The notes below the pieces were generated by a model. The model searched no databases and had not been told where the DNA came from. It was given only the letters and a program-made list of their open reading frames with translations. From the NCBI RefSeq assembly GCF_017940685.1, contig NZ_JAGAYD010000158.1, positions 1-40,340 of the forward strand: DNA of 40,340 bases. Direction: 5' to 3'. Shown piece by piece: positions 14,792 to 24,441 of this stretch (position 1 is the stretch's first letter; every line of letters begins with the position of its first letter). Made by a program: the position numbers and the translations under genes. The stretch comes from Butyrivibrio sp. GTDB lineage: Bacteria; Bacillota; Clostridia; Lachnospirales; Lachnospiraceae.

Positions 14792-15943
14792 ATGGAGTTA
14801 AAAAGTGAGAAGGTCTTCTATGAAAGAGAAGTAAATGAAGCCCTTATGGATGCGGACTGTGAATGTATTCTTTGGGGAGAAGATTTTTATGATATGAAGA
14901 TTGTCCTGTATCCTAAGAAGATTTCAGCGATACCGGGCTATGAAGATATAAAGAAAAGTCTTGTTAATGCAGCACTTGTGTATTTCGACTTTTCAAGTGA
15001 AAACTATATAAAGTCAAGCATTGTAAGATTCGACTGGGACAGGCAGATAGTCTATATAGCAGAAGGAAACTTTAATGCCATATGGAAGTTCTTTCAGAAA
15101 AGCGTTGACCTTGGAATCAGAATCCAAAAAGAAAACGGAAATGAGGTTCCGGTAGATCAGAAGGAAGACATTGTTGATCTTACGCTTCTTGAAAGAAAAG
15201 GAAGTAAGCCTGTTATAAGTAAAGGGCAGCTTACATATATAGCCAGGGAAGTTTCTGAAGACGAAAAGAAGGCGCTTGGAAGAAAACAGAGCCTTTTGGA
15301 TAATCAGAAGTATAAATTTTACTATGCTGCAGGCGGTGATGTGTATCATGACAGAGACTGCGAGTGCATAAAAGCAATTGCGCCTGAGAGCTTTGAGGCA
15401 TCTGATATCGTGCCGGAGGGCATGAGACCATGTAAAAAGTGCAAGAGGAAAATGTACTTAAGGGCAGCGTGTAGCCCATATGTAAAACAGATACCGCAAG
15501 TAGATCTGCTTCTGACTAGAGGCGGAATCATGGACTTTCACCTTGAAAAGTTTGCTTTTGAGGAAGGGCTTAAGTTTCGTATTGATACAGCAGGAGAGCT
15601 AACTGTAAAGGGTAAGGAAGATACCTGGATCATTAAGGGCTTTGATAAAAACTTCCTGTCCTTATGGCATAACAATTATGTAAAGACAGCTCCAAGAGAG
15701 CGGTATATAACCCAAGGCTTTCATAATCAGAAGCTTGACGGAAAGAAGCTTTATTCCATGCTTGAATATATTTGTGGGTATACCTTCGACAAGCATCTTG
15801 AAGCAGAGGACAGAGCTGAGCAGGCAAGAATTGAAGAACAAAGAGCTGAGGAAGCAAGGATAAAGAGAGAAAAGAGCCTTATTGGTCGTATTGAGGCATT
15901 ATTTAGAAATATTTTTAGTTGGAAGAGTAAAAGAAACAAATAA
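14792..15943 (+). CDS. unknown protein with an Ada-like zinc-site motif
   Basis: 383 aa. Residues about 185-226 contain YYAAGGDVYHDRDCECIKAI and, further on, MRPCKKCKRKMY: the spacing (His-x-x-x-Cys, about 30 residues, Cys-x-x-Cys) resembles the Ada metal-binding-like motif found at the ends of many Firmicutes nuclease and envelope proteins. The rest is unfamiliar; the C-terminal 50 residues are a charged coiled coil (AEDRAEQARIEEQRAEEARI) with a short amphipathic end. It follows the membrane protein immediately and precedes hsdM by 21 nt. Function unknown. Confidence 0.58.
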   Translation: MELKSEKVFYEREVNEALMDADCECILWGEDFYDMKIVLYPKKISAIPGYEDIKKSLVNAALVYFDFSSENYIKSSIVRFDWDRQIVYIAEGNFNAIWKFFQKSVDLGIRIQKENGNEVPVDQKEDIVDLTLLERKGSKPVISKGQLTYIAREVSEDEKKALGRKQSLLDNQKYKFYYAAGGDVYHDRDCECIKAIAPESFEASDIVPEGMRPCKKCKRKMYLRAACSPYVKQIPQVDLLLTRGGIMDFHLEKFAFEEGLKFRIDTAGELTVKGKEDTWIIKGFDKNFLSLWHNNYVKTAPRERYITQGFHNQKLDGKKLYSMLEYICGYTFDKHLEAEDRAEQARIEEQRAEEARIKREKSLIGRIEALFRNIFSWKSKRNK

Positions 15944-15964
15944 TAAGCAAAGGTGGAACAAAAA

Positions 15965-18562
15965 ATGATTACATCAGATGAGATCAAAAGAAGACTGTGG
16001 AATGGAGCAAATCAGCTTAGAGGCTCAATGGATGCCAGCCGTTATAAAGATTATATGCTTGGTCTTATGTTTTATAAGTTTTTGAGTGATAAAACATTGC
16101 AAGCCTTTAAATCGGTTTCAAAATCATCTGCTATAGGCATGGAATTAGTCAAGTACTATGCTGATAATGTAAAGGCTGTTCAAAAAGATAATGCAGGGAT
16201 AGCAGATAATAAGGTGTTGAATCTTGTAAAAGACTATTTGGGATACTATGTACAGCCGGATCAGTTATACCAATCTTGGATAAATGACATCAATAATGGT
16301 GAATTTGAATTAGAAAAAATATCTGATTCATTAAATAGCTTTGAAAGAAATGTTGACGCACAAAAGGATAATGATGATTTTAAGGGATTGTTTTCAAATC
16401 TTGATCTCACTGATACAGCTTTAGGAAGCACATTAAAACAGAGAAGCGATAATATAAAAGAACTAATCCTTCTATTTGCAGATCTAGATATGGTTGAACT
16501 TCAAGAAAATGACATTCTGGGAGACGCATATGAGTACTTGATTGGCATGTTTGCTATGGAATCAGGTAAGAAGGCTGGTGAATTCTATACACCACATTAT
16601 GTGTCAGAAGTAATTGCACAGATTGCAGCAAAGTGTGCCAAGATTTCTTCGATTTATGACCCAGCTGTTGGATCTGGCTCGTTGTTATTGACTGTTAAAG
16701 GACATCTTTCCGAAGAAGATAAAAAGAATCTCCATTATTACGGACAAGAGAAGAATACAGCTACATATAACCTGACACGTATGAATCTTCTGCTCCATGG
16801 TATTCGACCTAATAAAATTGATATTAAAAATGGAGATACATTGGCGGAAGATTGGCCAGAAGATCCTAATAGACCGGGAGAAGGGATACTCTTTGATGCG
16901 GTAGTTATGAATCCTCCGTATTCGCTAAAAAACTGGAACAGTTCAAAGATAAAGGGATCAGATCCAAGATTTGAATTTGTTGACGGTATTCTTCCTCCTG
17001 ATAACAAAGGAGATTATGCATTCCTCTTACATGGATTGTACCATTTGAATAGAGATGGAGGCATAATGGGTATTGTTCTTCCGCATGGAGTTCTCTTTAG
17101 AGGAGCTGCCGAAGGCGATATAAGAAAAACACTTATAGATAAAGACTGTATTGATGCAGTAATTGGACTACCGGCAGGCATGTTCACAAATACAGGTATT
17201 CCAGTAATAGTAATGATATTGCGCAAAGATCGTAAATTCGATGAGCCTGTACTTATAATTGATGCGTCCAATGGGTACTCAAAGCAGGGAAAGCAAAACG
17301 TTCTTAGAGAACGTGATATTGCAAGGATAGTAGACACATACCTAGAAAGAAAAGAAGAAAAGGGCTTTTCACATGTTGCAACGAAAAAAGAGATTATTGA
17401 GAATGACTATAATCTAAATATTCCGAGGTATGTTGATAGTACTGTAGATACGATTGCAGAAGATGTGGATGGACATTTGTTCGGAGGGATTCCAGAGAGT
17501 AACATTGCAAATTTAACTGTTTTGAATTCTAGCGTCCCAGAAATAATAAAGAATACATTTTCAACTTTAAGACCTGGATATTTGAAAATGGAATGTGCAC
17601 CAGCTGATTTTGAGAAACAAGTCATCAATTCTGAAACGGTCACACTTAAATCCGATAAGCTTAAGAAGGAAATTGATGAATATATTGAGAAGTATTGGAA
17701 TGAAATAAAAGAGATTTCTCAAAGTGACGGTAGTGAAGCGATAGCAAAAATCAAGGATGATATGCTGAACGAAATTAAAGCTATTTTGAGTGCCTATTCA
17801 TTTGTAGATATATATGAAGGGTATCAAGTAGTGGCAGATATATGGAAAGATTCGCTTAGTCATGATGCTGGAATTATTGGAGAAAAGGGGTTTTATGAAG
17901 CAGGAAGGACTCGGGTTCCCAATATGGTAACTAAAGGGTCTGGAGATAAAAAACATGAAGAACAAGATGGATTCATAGGTGCGATTGTTCCAAATGAGCT
18001 AATTGAGAGAATTCTGTTTAAGGAAGAATTAGAGGAAATCAATCGAATTGAGACCAAAATAGCCGAGGTTGATTCTGAGATTGCAGAAATAACAGATTTT
18101 GCTGGAGATGAATCTAACGAAGATTACTCATGTTTTGCAGAATGCTTTAAGGATTCTGGGGATGAACTAGACAGAAAGAAAGTGAAGGATGCGATAAAGT
18201 CGGCGGATAAGGGAAGCCAAGAAAGAAAACTTCTTGAAACATGTGAAAAACTATTTGCGGAAAAGGCCGAGAAATCTAAGATTCAAAAGCAAAAAGAAAA
18301 GGAATTAAAGGAAGCGGTTCAAGAACGAATACTTCTTCTTACAAATGAAGAGATTGATACTATTATGCATGAGAAGTGGTTTGGAGATGTAGAAGAAGAG
18401 ATGACAAGGCTTATAGTCTTACCGCTGGCTAATGAAATAGAAATTGTAAAAGACCTTTACGACCGATACTCTGATACTTTAGACGATATAGAAAATCAAA
18501 TTAGTGCTCTTACGCAGCAAATTGAAGATTTTCAGAAAGAGTTGGTGATTGTAAATGAATAG
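15965..18562 (+). CDS. hsdM: type I restriction-modification system, methyltransferase subunit HsdM
   Basis: N6-adenine DNA methyltransferase of a type I complex (M2S or R2M2S). ATG 15965 has AAAGGTGG about 8 nt upstream; a GTG four codons earlier overlaps that site. Residues 1-150 are the HsdM N-terminal helical domain (RRLWNGANQLRGSMDASRYK), motif I is DPAVGSGSLL (about 232-241) and the catalytic motif IV is NPPY (about 316-319). At 865 aa it is some 300 residues longer than typical HsdM; the extra C-terminal part (from about 560) is rich in charged coiled coil. It overlaps hsdS by 8 bases. Confidence 0.93.
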   Translation: MITSDEIKRRLWNGANQLRGSMDASRYKDYMLGLMFYKFLSDKTLQAFKSVSKSSAIGMELVKYYADNVKAVQKDNAGIADNKVLNLVKDYLGYYVQPDQLYQSWINDINNGEFELEKISDSLNSFERNVDAQKDNDDFKGLFSNLDLTDTALGSTLKQRSDNIKELILLFADLDMVELQENDILGDAYEYLIGMFAMESGKKAGEFYTPHYVSEVIAQIAAKCAKISSIYDPAVGSGSLLLTVKGHLSEEDKKNLHYYGQEKNTATYNLTRMNLLLHGIRPNKIDIKNGDTLAEDWPEDPNRPGEGILFDAVVMNPPYSLKNWNSSKIKGSDPRFEFVDGILPPDNKGDYAFLLHGLYHLNRDGGIMGIVLPHGVLFRGAAEGDIRKTLIDKDCIDAVIGLPAGMFTNTGIPVIVMILRKDRKFDEPVLIIDASNGYSKQGKQNVLRERDIARIVDTYLERKEEKGFSHVATKKEIIENDYNLNIPRYVDSTVDTIAEDVDGHLFGGIPESNIANLTVLNSSVPEIIKNTFSTLRPGYLKMECAPADFEKQVINSETVTLKSDKLKKEIDEYIEKYWNEIKEISQSDGSEAIAKIKDDMLNEIKAILSAYSFVDIYEGYQVVADIWKDSLSHDAGIIGEKGFYEAGRTRVPNMVTKGSGDKKHEEQDGFIGAIVPNELIERILFKEELEEINRIETKIAEVDSEIAEITDFAGDESNEDYSCFAECFKDSGDELDRKKVKDAIKSADKGSQERKLLETCEKLFAEKAEKSKIQKQKEKELKEAVQERILLLTNEEIDTIMHEKWFGDVEEEMTRLIVLPLANEIEIVKDLYDRYSDTLDDIENQISALTQQIEDFQKELVIVNE

Positions 18563-19769
18563 AAAAAACACACCAAAATTAAGATTTAAAGAGTTTGAAA
18601 AAGCTGACCCTTGGGAACAGCGTAAGTTAGGAGATTTGATAAATGAGACTCGTGATAAGACAACAGTTGAAGATGAGGATACATTACTTTCTTGTGCAAT
18701 AGATGGAATGTTTCTTAATTCCGAGTTGTTCAGTCACTTTAGAGGTTCATCAAATATTGGATATTTGAAGGTCAAAAAAAATGATTTGATTTTATCAGCC
18801 CAAAATTTACATCTTGGAAATTGCAACGTGAATTTACGCTTTGAACATGGCATAATATCGCCAGCTTACAAGGTCTATGAGCTCATTGAATGTGATCCAT
18901 TGTTCATACAGGCTTGGGTAAAACAAGATAAAACAAAAGATTTCTTCTTAAAAGCTTCAACTGAAGGTGCAAGCGTTTGTAGAAAAAATATCGTTTGGGA
19001 AGAATTATATAAGCAGGAGCTACCGGTTCCTAAAATAGATGAACAAATAAAAATAGGAGCATTTTTCGAGAATATTGACAACCTTATCACCCTTCATCAG
19101 CGTAAGTATGAAAAACTAAAAAAGGTAAAAAATGCATATCTTGATGAGATGTTTCCAAAAAATGGAGAAAGATTTCCAAAGCGAAGATTTCCGGGATTTA
19201 CTGACCCTTGGGAACAGCGTAAGTTATCAGAATTAGTTGACTATAGTAATGGAACAGGGCATGAAGATTATGTTTTACCTGAAGGTAAGTATGAACTGAT
19301 AACATTAAAATCCATCAATTCAGAGGGAGAATTAGTTTCATCAGGGAAATATGTCGATGAGGAATTTGAAACATTAAAGCAAAATACCTTGATTATGATG
19401 TTGAGCGAGCAAGCAAAGGGGATGCTTGGTATGACTACTGTTATTCCTTGCAATAATCGTTATGTTTTGAATCAGCGAGTCGCTGCCTTGACATTGCATG
19501 ATAAAGTGAGTTCTAAGTTTTTAACAAAAGCTATAAACAATAAACAGTCATATTTTGAACAGATGGGTGCTGGAACTAAGGTACAAAATATATCAAGGGG
19601 TCATGTTGAGAATTGCTTGATAGAAATTCCAAAATATGATGAACAAAAGCAAATTGGTGATTTTTTTGATAATCTCGACAACCTTATCACCCTTCATCAG
19701 CGTGAGCTTGACAAACTTAAAAAACTTAAAGCAGCCTACCTTGATGCGATGTTTGTAGGAGGAAAATAA
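18555..19769 (+). CDS. hsdS: type I specificity subunit HsdS, expressed copy
   Basis: 404 aa DNA-recognition subunit that sets the bipartite target. Two target-recognition domains (TRDs) each begin WEQRKL(G/S) (residues ~21 and ~220) and end with LDNLITLHQR or the like, separated by a conserved spacer helix (KYEKLKKVKNAYLDEMFPKN) and closed by a similar C-terminal helix. At DNA level both TRDs are bounded by the same repeats (18611-18626/19082-19098 and 19208-19223/19682-19698) that flank four silent TRDs on the other strand. The gene is therefore the expression site of an invertible or cassette-exchanging system, and its sequence should differ between cells. Confidence 0.93.
   Translation: MNRKNTPKLRFKEFEKADPWEQRKLGDLINETRDKTTVEDEDTLLSCAIDGMFLNSELFSHFRGSSNIGYLKVKKNDLILSAQNLHLGNCNVNLRFEHGIISPAYKVYELIECDPLFIQAWVKQDKTKDFFLKASTEGASVCRKNIVWEELYKQELPVPKIDEQIKIGAFFENIDNLITLHQRKYEKLKKVKNAYLDEMFPKNGERFPKRRFPGFTDPWEQRKLSELVDYSNGTGHEDYVLPEGKYELITLKSINSEGELVSSGKYVDEEFETLKQNTLIMMLSEQAKGMLGMTTVIPCNNRYVLNQRVAALTLHDKVSSKFLTKAINNKQSYFEQMGAGTKVQNISRGHVENCLIEIPKYDEQKQIGDFFDNLDNLITLHQRELDKLKKLKAAYLDAMFVGGK
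18611..18626 (+). repeat. hsdS recombination repeat A, copy 1
   Basis: TTGGGAACAGCGTAAG, coding W-E-Q-R-K at the start of expressed TRD1. Confidence 0.85.
19082..19098 (+). repeat. hsdS recombination repeat B, copy 1
   Basis: CCTTATCACCCTTCATC, coding N-L-I-T-L-H at the end of TRD1. The identity to copy 2 extends upstream to GACAA. Confidence 0.85.
19208..19223 (+). repeat. hsdS recombination repeat A, copy 2
   Basis: Start of expressed TRD2. With copy 1 it is a direct repeat (identity from TGACCC onward), so deletion of one TRD is also possible. Confidence 0.85.
19682..19698 (+). repeat. hsdS recombination repeat B, copy 2
   Basis: End of expressed TRD2; downstream lies the C-terminal conserved helix and hsdR. 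Confidence 0.85.
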
Positions 19770-22700
19770 ATGAGCAATGCACCTAAAAATGCGACTGAAA
19801 AAGCATTTCAGGAAAACTTGGTAAATGAGTTACAGAAATATAGCTGGTCAGCTCCTGATGAATTAAATGGAAATCTACATAAGGTTACGGTGGAAACTCT
19901 AATAGAGAATTGGCGTAGTGAACTGAACAGAATTAATAAAAATGTTCTGGAAGGTGTCCCACTTACAGATAATGAGTTTTCACAAGTGCTCTCACGTGTA
20001 AACCAAATTAACAACAGCTATGAAGCTGCAAAGATATTGGCTGCTGAAAATGGGAAAGGTAAAATTGATGGTATCTGGCGCGATGATAACCCGGAAGTAA
20101 CAAAAAAACAAATTACACTTACAATTTATAGAAAAGCACAGGTGCTTGGCGGGGATTCTTCGTATCAAATTGCCAGAGAGGTCACTACAAAAAACAATAA
20201 CCGTTTTGATATTGTTCTTCTTATTTGTGGTCTTCCGGTTATTAATATTGAACAGAAGAGAACTGATAAAACTATAGATGAAGCATTTGGGCAGTTCAAA
20301 AGATATTATCAGGATGGTGAATATACGAATAATTTCATGGCATTTTCGCAAATGATGGTGATATGTACTGAAATTGATACAGAGTATTTTGCTACGCCCA
20401 AATCATTATCCGATTTTAATAGAGCATTTTGTTTTCACTGGACGGATAAAGATAATAATAGAATTACAGATTGGAGACAAATAGCATCAACATTTTTAAA
20501 AATACCAATGGCACATCAGATGGTAGGCGATTATCTAGTTATAAATGAGTCCGAAAAAGAAGATGAAAAATGCCATATGGTAATGCGCCCATATCAAGTA
20601 TATGCTCTTCAGGCAGTGGAATTGGCAGCCACAGGCCAAGACGGGAAATGTGGAGGCTTTCCTCATGGCGGTTTTATTTGGCATACAACCGGATCAGGAA
20701 AGACTATAACGAGTTTTAAAACAGCGTTATTTTTATCAAAAAGAGCAGGTTTTGATAAGGTTGTATTCCTCGTTGATAGAAGAGAACTAGATACCAATAC
20801 TTCGACAAGATTTAAAGCTTATTCCGCATATGAGTCTGTGAAAGTGGATGATACAAAACATACTTATCAATTAAAAAAACATCTTATGGCAGGTCATAAT
20901 GGAATAGTAGTTACAACAACTTTTAAGCTGAATGCATTAGTAAAAGATCTTCTTGAAACGTCTGATCATGCACTTAATGAGAAAAAGTTTGTTTTCATCA
21001 TAGATGAAGCCCATAGAACAACGATGGGAGACATGATGGTGACAATTCAAAAATTCTTTAAGAAGAATGGTCTTTTCTTTGGTTTTACCGGAACGCCTTT
21101 ATTTGATGAAAATAAAGCTAAGGGAAAGGTAAATGAAAAGAGTGAATTGATCAATACTACTGAAAAGCTATTCGGGCCCAAACTTCATCAATATACTATC
21201 GATGAAGCAATAAGAGATAGAAACGTTTTGGGATTCCATGTAGATTACATAAATACTGGTGAGTTTAAAAGTTACGAAGATTTACGAGATAAGCTTGTTG
21301 AAGCAATTATAGAGGAAAAGCCAGATGAAGACTTAAGAGATGTAGAGCACAAGGTACAGGCTTTGTCAGAACTTGATGTTGAAAAAGAGAGTAGTAAGAG
21401 GAATGTGTTTGTTTATCAAGATGAGACGCATATCCCTAGAGTTGTTTCAGAAATCTTGAATTCCTGGGAAAAACAATCGCAGCATCGTTTCTTTAACGCA
21501 ATACTTACTACTGGTAAGATAAGTAGGGCGATTGCTTACGCAGAAGAATTTCAGAAACAGCAAAAGCATGTGGATGATCCGATTCATGTGGCTGTGACTG
21601 TGAGTTTTGGAAATGAAAATGATACTGATAATGAAGCAAGAAAGTTTGCAGAGAGAATTTTTGAGTATTATTATGCATTCACAGGGATTAAATTTGCTCC
21701 AGGAGATTCTAAACATGGGGAATCTCAATATTTTGAAGATTTAGTTTTAAGGACAGCAAGAGGAGGAAGTGGACGAAACGAAAAAAATATTGATTTAGTA
21801 ATTGTAGCAGACCAGATGCTAACGGGATATGATTCTAAATATCTTAATACATTATATGTTGATAGAAAACTAGAATTGCAAGGACTTGTACAAGCGTACT
21901 CTAGAACGAATAGAATATATGGTGAAGCCAAAGAATTTGGAACAATTATTAATTTTATATATCCCCGTATGACTAAAGAAGCGGTCGATGAAGCCTTAAA
22001 ACTATATGGAAGCGGAGGAGAGAGTTCTCCGGCTATTGTTGATACATATGATGTTGCGGTAGGAAAACTAAATGCATTACTAAGCGATATGTGTAATGAA
22101 CTGCAAGATCCGGCAGATTGGATAAATATAAAAGATGATGAGGATGCAAAGAAAAGATTTGTAATTTCATATAAGAGGGCAGCAATACAACTAAATGTTG
22201 TTTCTCAGTATTATGAGTATAAATGGAATGATAAAACTTTTGGAATTGATGAGCATACGTGGATGAAGTATACTGGCGCATATAAAAACTTGACGCATGA
22301 GACACCAGTTGATCCGCCACCTGTTGTAATTCGACCACTTCCAGGTAAAACAAAACTTGTGGGAACACAAGTGATTAATGCCGCTTACATTATAAATTTG
22401 ATTGGAGAAAAAACTACAGTTAGTGGAAACGCAAGAATTGTTGATGATGAATCCTTACGTCTAATCCTAGAGCAGATTCAGGAATTATCGAACTTAGGAG
22501 AGGCAGAACATGCGAAACTTCTTGAGGAATTTGTAGAAGACATAAAAAATGGAAAAGTTGAAGCGTCAAAACCTATAGATGAGTCATACGAATTATGGAA
22601 GAATAATGTATTGAAACATGAAATAGATGATTTTGCTTCTGAATGGGGAGCGGATGCTAATCTGCTATATAATTCCCTTATGTCATATTCAAATCTTGAA

Positions 22701-22853
22701 CCTGATGTAGTTCCGAGGATAGATGAGATTATTGATACGGTTGAAATAACAAAAGCGAAAAGAGATGTTGTATCACCTCTTCTACATAATATTGATCTGA
22801 CAGAAGAATTACCAAAATGGATGGCAGAAATGAGAAGAAAATATAAGACCTAA
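19770..22853 (+). CDS. hsdR: type I restriction endonuclease subunit HsdR
   Basis: 1027 aa motor-nuclease subunit; with HsdM/HsdS it translocates DNA and cuts away from unmethylated sites. The PD-(D/E)xK nuclease region is visible (RFDIVLLICGLPVINIEQKR, about 144-163), followed by helicase motif I TTGSGKT (about 308), DEAH in FIIDEAHRTTMGD (about 411) and a motif VI-like region QAYSRTNRIYG. GGAGG lies 8 nt upstream of ATG 19770, directly after the hsdS stop. It ends at a strong bidirectional terminator. It is placed between hsdS and the integrase, inside the segment bounded by inverted hsdS repeats. Confidence 0.93.
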   Translation: MSNAPKNATEKAFQENLVNELQKYSWSAPDELNGNLHKVTVETLIENWRSELNRINKNVLEGVPLTDNEFSQVLSRVNQINNSYEAAKILAAENGKGKIDGIWRDDNPEVTKKQITLTIYRKAQVLGGDSSYQIAREVTTKNNNRFDIVLLICGLPVINIEQKRTDKTIDEAFGQFKRYYQDGEYTNNFMAFSQMMVICTEIDTEYFATPKSLSDFNRAFCFHWTDKDNNRITDWRQIASTFLKIPMAHQMVGDYLVINESEKEDEKCHMVMRPYQVYALQAVELAATGQDGKCGGFPHGGFIWHTTGSGKTITSFKTALFLSKRAGFDKVVFLVDRRELDTNTSTRFKAYSAYESVKVDDTKHTYQLKKHLMAGHNGIVVTTTFKLNALVKDLLETSDHALNEKKFVFIIDEAHRTTMGDMMVTIQKFFKKNGLFFGFTGTPLFDENKAKGKVNEKSELINTTEKLFGPKLHQYTIDEAIRDRNVLGFHVDYINTGEFKSYEDLRDKLVEAIIEEKPDEDLRDVEHKVQALSELDVEKESSKRNVFVYQDETHIPRVVSEILNSWEKQSQHRFFNAILTTGKISRAIAYAEEFQKQQKHVDDPIHVAVTVSFGNENDTDNEARKFAERIFEYYYAFTGIKFAPGDSKHGESQYFEDLVLRTARGGSGRNEKNIDLVIVADQMLTGYDSKYLNTLYVDRKLELQGLVQAYSRTNRIYGEAKEFGTIINFIYPRMTKEAVDEALKLYGSGGESSPAIVDTYDVAVGKLNALLSDMCNELQDPADWINIKDDEDAKKRFVISYKRAAIQLNVVSQYYEYKWNDKTFGIDEHTWMKYTGAYKNLTHETPVDPPPVVIRPLPGKTKLVGTQVINAAYIINLIGEKTTVSGNARIVDDESLRLILEQIQELSNLGEAEHAKLLEEFVEDIKNGKVEASKPIDESYELWKNNVLKHEIDDFASEWGADANLLYNSLMSYSNLEPDVVPRIDEIIDTVEITKAKRDVVSPLLHNIDLTEELPKWMAEMRRKYKT

Positions 22854-22875
22854 CTGATGTTATGTGAGTTTTTTG

Positions 22876-22911
22876 AAAAAGCTTGTAGGTGTAATGACCT
22901 ACAAGCTTTTT
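22876..22911. terminator. bidirectional terminator between hsdR and the integrase gene
   Basis: Perfect 15-bp stem AAAAAGCTTGTAGGT (22876-22890) / ACCTACAAGCTTTTT (22897-22911) with a 6-nt loop; A and T runs on both sides allow use in either direction, which suits the convergent genes. Confidence 0.92.
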
Positions 22912-22943
22912 ATATATCCATCATCGGCGCAGAGATATATTGC

Positions 22944-23879
22944 TTATTGGTTTAAATTAGATAATGACCTCATAATGATGTCAATATCGGCGCTCTCCAG
23001 CTCATGAATAATGTGGAGATATGTTTTTTGTGTTGTGGTCATATTTGAATGGCCGAGCCTACGGGCCACACTAGCAATCGAAACACCGGCAAAAAGGAGT
23101 AGCGATGCATGAGTGTGGCGAAGACCATGCACTGAAATTACAGGTATTTCAGCATGCTTACAGTGTCGCGCAAGAAGATCGTTAACAGTAGAGTTGTATA
23201 TTTTACCACAAACAAATATAGGTTCATCTTCTGGCAAAGATTTTATTAAAGAGGCAAACTGCATAACTGTTTGCCAATCTAGAGGAATCTTTCGAACAGA
23301 AGATTTGTTTTTGGTAGGAAGGAATCCACCGGAGCCTTTGTAATCCCATGTTTTAGATACTGATAGTTGTTGTCTTACCAAATCAAAATCTGCTGGGGTC
23401 AGTGCTATCGCTTCTGAGAAACGCATTCCTGTTTTGGCAATTAAGTATATTAGCCAGTCCATGTTTAACTCGGAAGATAATTCGAGATCATCAATTAGCT
23501 TGTGGAGTTCATATTGATTGAGATATTTTGGCTTTTTTTCGCGAGGGCTTCTTCCTTTAATTATTGCTTTACGGGTAGGATCTCTTTGGATTAGACCTTC
23601 ATCCACGGCATCAAGGATCGCACATTTTAAATGGTGATGAAAGTCCATTGTTGTTTGTCTTTCATGCTCGGCAGCATAATCGTTCAGAATTTTTTGATAT
23701 GAAGTTCTATCTAGATCACAAAGACAAAGTGTGGGTGCAAGCTTTAAAAGCCATTGATATGCCATGTTGTATTTGTTCATGGTTATAGGTCTTATGGCGC
23801 CTTCTTTATAAACGGAAATCCATTGTTTATAGTACTCGCTGAACAACATGGTATTGTTGTTGGTTGTCGTTGTATACAT
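22944..23879 (-). CDS. tyrosine integrase, probable hsdS invertase
   Basis: 311 aa. SAM-like N-terminal domain with an opening FSEYYKQWISVYKEGAIRPI; catalytic residues present: Arg in KTGMRFSEAIAL, HGLRHTHASLLLF (HxxR), RLGHSNMTTT and the tyrosine in QKTYLHII. AGGAGG lies about 8 nt upstream of the ATG, within the 3' end of the last silent hsdS cassette. Integrases placed between expressed and silent hsdS genes are known to invert or exchange TRDs (for example in Streptococcus pneumoniae), and the flanking repeats here support that. It is distinct from the three recombinases at 6758-11377. Confidence 0.9.
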   Translation of the reverse strand: MYTTTTNNNTMLFSEYYKQWISVYKEGAIRPITMNKYNMAYQWLLKLAPTLCLCDLDRTSYQKILNDYAAEHERQTTMDFHHHLKCAILDAVDEGLIQRDPTRKAIIKGRSPREKKPKYLNQYELHKLIDDLELSSELNMDWLIYLIAKTGMRFSEAIALTPADFDLVRQQLSVSKTWDYKGSGGFLPTKNKSSVRKIPLDWQTVMQFASLIKSLPEDEPIFVCGKIYNSTVNDLLARHCKHAEIPVISVHGLRHTHASLLLFAGVSIASVARRLGHSNMTTTQKTYLHIIHELESADIDIIMRSLSNLNQ

Positions 23880-23916
23880 ATGTAAGTCCTCCTTTTCTGC
23901 TGATAATACATACGCC

Positions 23917-23933
23917 GATGAAGGGTGATAAGG
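23917..23933 (-). repeat. hsdS recombination repeat B, copy 3
   Basis: GATGAAGGGTGATAAGG on the plus strand, inverted relative to copies 1 and 2; the most integrase-proximal site, 38 bp before the integrase start. Confidence 0.85.
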
Positions 23934-24406
23934 TTGTCGATACTTACAAGAAATGCTCCCAATTTCTTCTGTTCATCAAAACATGGTAACATTAAATCAA
24001 AATCAGACAGTGCTTCCTTAGTAATTGTTTTAATTGTTCCGCCTGGTGCTTTTCGTGCTTCATCAATAAACTTTTCCTTAATGATATACGCCCAAAATGT
24101 TTTATCGATGTCTTGATTATATCTATCAAAAATAAGAACTGTTCTATCAACAAATGCCCCATATTGCGTGATTGCAACACGTCCAATGCTTCCTTGAAGT
24201 GTAACTAATACTGAACCTTTATCAGCAAAAACACTCATTGGTTGAGCAAGCTTACTAATCTTTTGCTTGGTATCATCTACCAACTTCATATCATCTGCAA
24301 CGTCGGCTACTTGTACAAACGGCATAGCCTCTTCTCCGTCATACCATTCCTTATTTCCATATGGCTGAGGAAAAGAACCTCGTCTGAATCCTGCGCACTC
24401 TGATAA

Positions 24407-24422
24407 CTTACGCTGTTCCCAA
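24407..24422 (-). repeat. hsdS recombination repeat A, copy 3
   Basis: CTTACGCTGTTCCCAA on the plus strand; 5' end of silent TRD T6. Confidence 0.85.
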
Positions 24423-24441
24423 GAAGGGTTTATAGGTGTGA

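Larger units (their letters stand above)
23792..24422 (-). pseudogene. silent hsdS cassette with one TRD (T6)
   Basis: The TRD runs from repeat A (24407-24422, WEQRKLSECAGFRRGSF) to repeat B (23917-23933, IDNLITLHRR). It has no start codon of its own with a ribosome site and no HsdS C-terminal helix. The frame stays open past repeat B and overlaps the integrase start, ending at 23792, but that extension (MYYQQKRRTYICIQRQ) is read through non-hsdS DNA. It is a storage copy; it can supply a new half-specificity only after recombination into 18555-19769. Confidence 0.82.
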
